Positions 60,618-64,000 of a stretch of DNA of 64,000 bases are shown here, piece by piece. The stretch lies in the NCBI GenBank assembly GCA_963825645.1, contig CAWGTT010000005.1, positions 62,001 to 126,000 of the forward strand, in the 5' to 3' direction. The notes under the pieces are model-generated. The model made no database searches, was not told the DNA's origin, and saw only the letters and a program-made list of their open reading frames with translations. The first letter of the stretch is position 1. The number at the start of each line of letters is the position of its first letter. Origin of the DNA: JADJPO01 sp963825645 (GTDB lineage: Bacteria; Actinomycetota; Actinomycetes; Actinomycetales; Kineosporiaceae). Both the position numbers and the translations under genes were made by a program.

Positions 60618-61613
60618 ATGGCACACACCAAGAGGAAGTCGGGTGCTGACAAGGCCGTTCAGGACGCCCAGGCAGAGGGCTCGGTCGACACTCGGCCCTC
60701 CGAACCGGAGCCGGTGAAGCCCAAGCGCCACCGGCTCAGCCGAAAGGCCTACGAGCGGGAGCTGCTGCGCCTGCAGGGCGAGCTGGTCCAGCTCCAGGAA
60801 TGGGTCAAGGTCTCCGGCCAGCGCGTCGTCGTCGTGTTCGAGGGCCGCGACGCGGCGGGCAAGGGCAGCACGATCAAACGAGTGACCGAGTACCTCAACC
60901 CCCGCGTCGCCCGGATCGTCGCGTTGCCGATGCCGACCGAGCGCCAACGCACGCAGTGGTACTTCCAGCGCTACATCGAACACCTGCCCGCAGCCGGTGA
61001 GATCGTGCTCTTCGACCGCTCCTGGTACAACCGGGCCGGTGTCGAGCGTGTGATGGGTTTCTGCACCCCCGAGGAGTACCGGCGGTTCATGCACCAGTGC
61101 CCCAACTTCGAACGGATGCTCGTCGAGGACGGCTTCTTCCTGCGCAAGTACTGGTTCTCGGTCAGTGACGAGGAGCAGGAGCGGCGGTTCCGGTCCCGTG
61201 TCCAGGACCCGCTGCGACGGTGGAAGTTCTCGCCGAACGACCTGCTCACCCGGGACCGCTGGGTGGACTTCTCCCGGGCCAAGGACGAGATGTTCGTGCA
61301 CTCCGACATCCCCGAGGCCCCGTGGTACGTCATCGAGGCCGACATCAAGCGTCACGCCCGGCTGAACATGATCGCCCACCTGCTTTCAACCCTGCCCTAC
61401 GAGCATGTGCAGGCCCCCGGGATCACTCTACCGGCGCGCCCCCCGGCAGTGGACTACCAGCGCCCCCCGCGCGAGCTCTTCCAGCAGGTACCTGACCATG
61501 CCGGCGAACTCCTCGTCCAGCTGGAGGAGGAGGACCCGGCCCACAAGGCCAAGAAGCACGGCGTCAAGAAGGACGAGGCCAAGAAGGACGAGGCCAAGAA
61601 GGACGGCGGCTGA
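60618..61613 (+). CDS. ppk2: Polyphosphate kinase 2
   Basis: Uses polyphosphate to phosphorylate nucleoside diphosphates (or the reverse), making GTP/ATP available. The 331-residue protein has the Walker A loop FEGRDAAGKGSTIKRVTEYL, the Walker B/lid segment EIVLFDRSWYNRAGVERVMGFC, and ADIKRHARLNMIAHLLS. A single PPK2 domain of this length indicates class I (NDP-type) from memory of the family. The C-terminus ends in a lysine/aspartate/glutamate/alanine repeat (KKDEAKKDEAKKDGG, residues 317-331), a low-complexity tail. ATG at 60618. It may feed polyphosphate-linked metabolism together with ppgK. Confidence 0.95.
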   Translation: MAHTKRKSGADKAVQDAQAEGSVDTRPSEPEPVKPKRHRLSRKAYERELLRLQGELVQLQEWVKVSGQRVVVVFEGRDAAGKGSTIKRVTEYLNPRVARIVALPMPTERQRTQWYFQRYIEHLPAAGEIVLFDRSWYNRAGVERVMGFCTPEEYRRFMHQCPNFERMLVEDGFFLRKYWFSVSDEEQERRFRSRVQDPLRRWKFSPNDLLTRDRWVDFSRAKDEMFVHSDIPEAPWYVIEADIKRHARLNMIAHLLSTLPYEHVQAPGITLPARPPAVDYQRPPRELFQQVPDHAGELLVQLEEEDPAHKAKKHGVKKDEAKKDEAKKDGG

Positions 61614-61633
61614 ACCTGTCCGAACCGCCCCGG

Positions 61634-62794
61634 GTGTCCGCGGCCGACCCCACCCTGCTCCGCCTGCGCCGCGGCGTGGGCGCGCTGGCGACGGCCGCCG
61701 TCCAGCGGATGGACGAGCGGCTGGACTGGTACCGGGCGCTGAGTCCGCAGGACCGATCCTGGGTCGGCATGATCGCCCAGGCGGGAATCAGCGAGTTCGT
61801 CGGGTGGTACCGGCGGCCGACCGACCCGGTGCAGATCGCCGTCGATGTCTTCGGCGCCGCACCGCGAGAGCTGACCCGATCCATCTCGCTGCAGCAGACC
61901 CTCGACCTGCTGCGCATCGTCGTGGATGTGATCGAGGAACAGGCCAGCCTGCACGTCGCCCCCGGCGCCCACCAGGCGGTCCGGGAGGCGGTGCTGCGCT
62001 TCTCCCGCGAGGTCGCCTTCGCCGCCGCGCAGATCTACGCCCGGGCCGCGGAGAGCCGCGGCGCCTGGGACGCCCGGCTGGAGGCCCTCGTCGTCGACGC
62101 GCTGGTCCGGGACGAGCCCGACGAGGACCTTCACTCCCGGGCCGCAGCGTTGGGGTGGGCCGAGACGGACCGGGTCGCGGTGATGGCGGGCCGCGCCCCG
62201 CGTGGATCGATGGAGGAGGTGGTCCACGAGGTGCGCCGGCGGGCCGTCGAGCTGGGGGCCGACGCCCTGGTCGGGGTGCAGGGACGCCGGATCCTCGTCA
62301 TCCTCGGCCGGTCGGACGACCCGCTGGTGCTCGCCCCGGAGCTCGCTGTCCACCTCGGCCCGGGACCGGTGGTGACCGGGCCCGTGGTCAGCGGCCTGGG
62401 CGAGGCCGGGCGGTCCGCCCAGGCGGCGATCGCCGGGCTCGTCGCCGCCCGCGCCCGCTGCGACGCACCCCGTCCGGTGGCAGCAGACGACCTGCTGCCC
62501 GAACGCGTGCTCTGCGCTGATCCCATCGCCCGGCTGGAGCTCATCGCACGCGGCTACGTCCCACTCGCCGCGGCCTCGAGCCCGGCCCTGCTCACCACGG
62601 TCGAGACCTACCTCGGCGTCGGGTCCTCGATCGAGCAGACGGCGCGGATCCTGTTCATTCATCCGAACACCGTGCGGTACCGGCTGCGCCGGGCTGACCA
62701 GCTCACCGGCTGGGACCCGACTCGACCGCGGGACGGGTTCACGCTGCGTACCGCGATCGCCGCGGGCCGGCTGGCGGAGCCACTGGAGTTGTAG
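61634..62794 (+). CDS. fasR: PucR-type regulator FasR of fatty acid synthesis
   Basis: A 386-residue regulator with an N-terminal domain (about residues 1-150) and a C-terminal helix-turn-helix of the PucR/CdaR HTH_30 type: VETYLGVGSSIEQTARILFIHPNTVRYRLRRADQLTG. Located directly before fabD-fabH, as FasR is in streptomycetes and as Rv2242 stands before fabD in mycobacteria. FasR activates type II fatty acid synthesis genes in those organisms. Start GTG at 61634; an upstream in-frame CTG/TTG is possible. The candidate operator lies in the 79 bases before fabD. Confidence 0.9.
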   Translation: MSAADPTLLRLRRGVGALATAAVQRMDERLDWYRALSPQDRSWVGMIAQAGISEFVGWYRRPTDPVQIAVDVFGAAPRELTRSISLQQTLDLLRIVVDVIEEQASLHVAPGAHQAVREAVLRFSREVAFAAAQIYARAAESRGAWDARLEALVVDALVRDEPDEDLHSRAAALGWAETDRVAVMAGRAPRGSMEEVVHEVRRRAVELGADALVGVQGRRILVILGRSDDPLVLAPELAVHLGPGPVVTGPVVSGLGEAGRSAQAAIAGLVAARARCDAPRPVAADDLLPERVLCADPIARLELIARGYVPLAAASSPALLTTVETYLGVGSSIEQTARILFIHPNTVRYRLRRADQLTGWDPTRPRDGFTLRTAIAAGRLAEPLEL

Positions 62795-62803
62795 CAAACC
62801 TCC

Positions 62804-62833
62804 AAGAACGCCGGAGTAGGTTCGTTGGTTCTT
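62804..62833 (+). promoter_or_regulatory. Candidate FasR operator in the fasR-fabD gap
   Basis: The 79-bp gap contains an inverted repeat of aagaac (62804-62809) and gttctt (62828-62833), flanked on the outside by cc and gtt-like extensions, and ttcgttggttctt has further partial repeats. Its place before fabD and next to fasR fits a FasR target; the exact consensus is not known to me, so this is tentative. Confidence 0.25.
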
Positions 62834-62873
62834 CAACGCCTGTCGGACCCTGGGGCAGGGCAGGGTTGTCCTC

Positions 62874-63830
62874 GTGCTCGCCATCGCCTGCCCCGGCCAG
62901 GGCGCCCAGTCCCCTGCGTTCCTGCACCCGTGGCTCGAGGTTCCCGGGGTCCCCGAGCGCCTCGGCTGGCTGTCCGCGGTCTCGGGCATCGACCTGATCA
63001 CCCACGGCACCACCTCCGACGCCGAGACCATCCGGGACACGGCGATCGCCCAGCCGCTGATCGTCGCGGCCGCCCTTGCGGTGGCGCCCGCCCTGCTCGA
63101 CGGTCGGGGAAGGCTGCCGGGCCGGGTCGAAGGCCTCCTGATGGCCGGCCACTCGGTCGGCGAGTTCGCCGCGGCGGCGCTGGCCGGAGCACTGACGCCG
63201 GAGCAGGCCATCGTGCTGGTCCGCGAGCGCGGCCGGGCGATGGCCGCGGCGAGCTCGGCCGCGCCGACCGGGATGAGTGCGGTGGTCGGTGGTGACCCCG
63301 AAGACGTCGCCGCGGTCCTTGACCGGATCGGTCTGACCGCGGCCAACAGGAACGGCTCGGGCCAGGTCGTCGCCGCGGGGACCACCGAGCAGCTCGCTTC
63401 GCTAGCGGCCGAGCCACCGGGGCGGGCCCGCGTGATCCCCCTGCAGGTGGCCGGCGCGTTCCATACCGATCACATGGCGCCGGCGGTCGACGTCCTCGGC
63501 CAGCTGGCCATCGCGCTGAGGCCCGCCGACCCGGTCGCGACGCTGGTGTCCAACGCCGACGGCCGCCCGGTCTGCGACGGCGGCGAGGTGCTGATCCGAC
63601 TGGTCAGCCAGACGTCACGTCCGGTGCGCTGGGACTTGTGCATGTCCACCATGCGCGATCTGGGCGTGACGGCCCTGATCGAGCTTCCTCCGGCCGGCAC
63701 GCTGGCCGGTCTGGCCAAACGCGCGATGCCCGGGGTGGAGCTGTTGGCGGTGCGCTCCCCGGAAGACCTGGCGGCCGCCGCCGCACTGGTCGTGGAGCAC
63801 GGGACGTCGAGCCGGGCAGTCACGTCATGA
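62874..63830 (+). CDS. fabD: Malonyl-CoA:ACP acyltransferase
   Basis: Loads malonate on ACP for type II fatty acid (here probably also longer-chain) synthesis. The 318-residue protein has the nucleophile Ser94 in LLMAGHSVGEFAAAAL and the catalytic His in VAGAFHTDHMAPA, with an active-site Gln in CPGQGAQSPAF. GTG start at 62874. Its stop overlaps the fabH start by 4 bases (ATGA), so fabD-fabH are coupled, and acpP and fabF probably follow outside the window, as in related genomes. Confidence 0.95.
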   Translation: MLAIACPGQGAQSPAFLHPWLEVPGVPERLGWLSAVSGIDLITHGTTSDAETIRDTAIAQPLIVAAALAVAPALLDGRGRLPGRVEGLLMAGHSVGEFAAAALAGALTPEQAIVLVRERGRAMAAASSAAPTGMSAVVGGDPEDVAAVLDRIGLTAANRNGSGQVVAAGTTEQLASLAAEPPGRARVIPLQVAGAFHTDHMAPAVDVLGQLAIALRPADPVATLVSNADGRPVCDGGEVLIRLVSQTSRPVRWDLCMSTMRDLGVTALIELPPAGTLAGLAKRAMPGVELLAVRSPEDLAAAAALVVEHGTSSRAVTS

Positions 63831-64000
63831 CCGCCAGGGCACTGAATCCGTCCGTCGGGGCGGCGCACTCCAAGATCCTGTCGGTGGCGGGCTACCGGCC
63901 CGAGCGTGTGGTCACGAACGCCGAGATCTGCCTGAAGATCGACTCCTCGGACGCGTGGATCCGGGAGCGTTCGGGCATCGTCACCCGCCGGTTCGCTGCT
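63827..64000 (+). CDS. fabH: 3-oxoacyl-ACP synthase III, 3' truncated by window end
   Basis: Only the first 58 codons are present. The translation MTARALNPSVGAAHSKILSV continues with AGYRPERVVTNAEICLKIDS and SDAWIRERSGIVTRRFAA, the unmistakable FabH N-terminus (GYRPERVVTN, SSDAWIRERSGI). FabH condenses acetyl-CoA or branched acyl-CoA with malonyl-ACP to begin fatty acid synthesis. The start ATG at 63827 overlaps the fabD stop. The active-site Cys-His-Asn lie beyond the edge. Confidence 0.93.
   Translation, partial: MTARALNPSVGAAHSKILSVAGYRPERVVTNAEICLKIDSSDAWIRERSGIVTRRFAA

Noticed and set aside
7044..62861. An 18-base string cggaccctggggcagggc occurs both before lipA (7044-7061) and before fabD (62844-62861)
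   Set aside because: In 64 kb of high-GC DNA about one chance 18-base match is expected by rough estimate, the distances to the two starts differ (66 and 13 bases), and no extended similarity surrounds them.
1..64000. CRISPR array, prophage, IS element or biosynthetic cluster
   Set aside because: No evenly spaced direct repeats with unique spacers, no transposase or integrase, no phage structural genes and no NRPS/PKS genes seen; the lipA-flanking repeats lack spacers of array type and neighbouring cas genes.

Overview
The window is a GC-rich, densely coded chromosomal segment of an actinobacterium. Evidence for this includes frequent GTG and TTG starts, many 4-bp ATGA/GTGA stop-start overlaps, and a gene order that closely tracks the Mycobacterium tuberculosis stretch lipB-lipA-DUF4191-RDD-glnA-glnE-glnA2-panB-(zinc ribbon)-Nif3-ahpE-DUF3052-aceE-fasR-fabD (about Rv2217 to Rv2243, from memory). 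The presence of ppgK, ppk2, a complete recCBD cluster and a homodimeric aceE fits the same phylum. I cannot name a genus. No phage, IS element, CRISPR array or secondary-metabolite cluster is visible.

Layout. 1-6.1 kb: a 5'-truncated FAD oxidoreductase coupled to a peptidase E, a Gfo/Idh/MocA oxidoreductase, and an MMPL exporter divergent from a MarR regulator. 6.1-11.3 kb: the lipoate pair lipB-lipA, separated by a cluster of hairpin repeats and followed by a second repeat cluster, then DUF4191, an RDD membrane protein and glnA with a complete GlnR operator. 11.3-17.6 kb: an accessory island with a Fic protein behind an AT-rich dyad, a small lipoprotein, a decayed hydroxypyruvate isomerase, and an aldehyde dehydrogenase/GMC oxidoreductase pair. 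17.6-31 kb: recC-recB-recD (minus strand), divergent pgi, and a phospholipase D-like/DUF1349 pair. 31-40 kb: the operon glnA2-amidotransferase-glnE (minus), a DEAD-box helicase and nadE. 40-49 kb: panB, a double USP protein, map, ppgK, the RNase P RNA gene, an RNB-family RNase, an aromatic amino acid decarboxylase, and a DUF4097-like/DUF2089 pair. 49-56.5 kb: rhodanese-metZ, a phosphotransferase divergent from gabT, a zinc-ribbon coiled-coil protein, a Nif3 protein, tRNA-Val, and DUF3052-ahpE. 56.8-64 kb: aceE, a repeat-type hypothetical protein, ppk2, fasR, fabD and the first 58 codons of fabH (cut by the window end).

How the genes work together. Nitrogen: GlnA (with its adenylylation Tyr402) is the target of GlnE and sits behind a GlnR box, whereas GlnA2 lacks that tyrosine and shares an operon with a glutamine amidotransferase and glnE. 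Acetyl/acyl metabolism: AceE makes acetyl-CoA, FabD/FabH start type II fatty acid synthesis under the neighbouring FasR, and LipB/LipA convert octanoyl-ACP to the lipoyl cofactor needed by the same dehydrogenase complexes. Polyphosphate: PPK2 and polyphosphate glucokinase, with Pgi downstream. The least understood parts are the two repeat clusters around lipA, the Fic locus, the PLD-DUF1349 pair and the DUF4097-like/DUF2089 pair.
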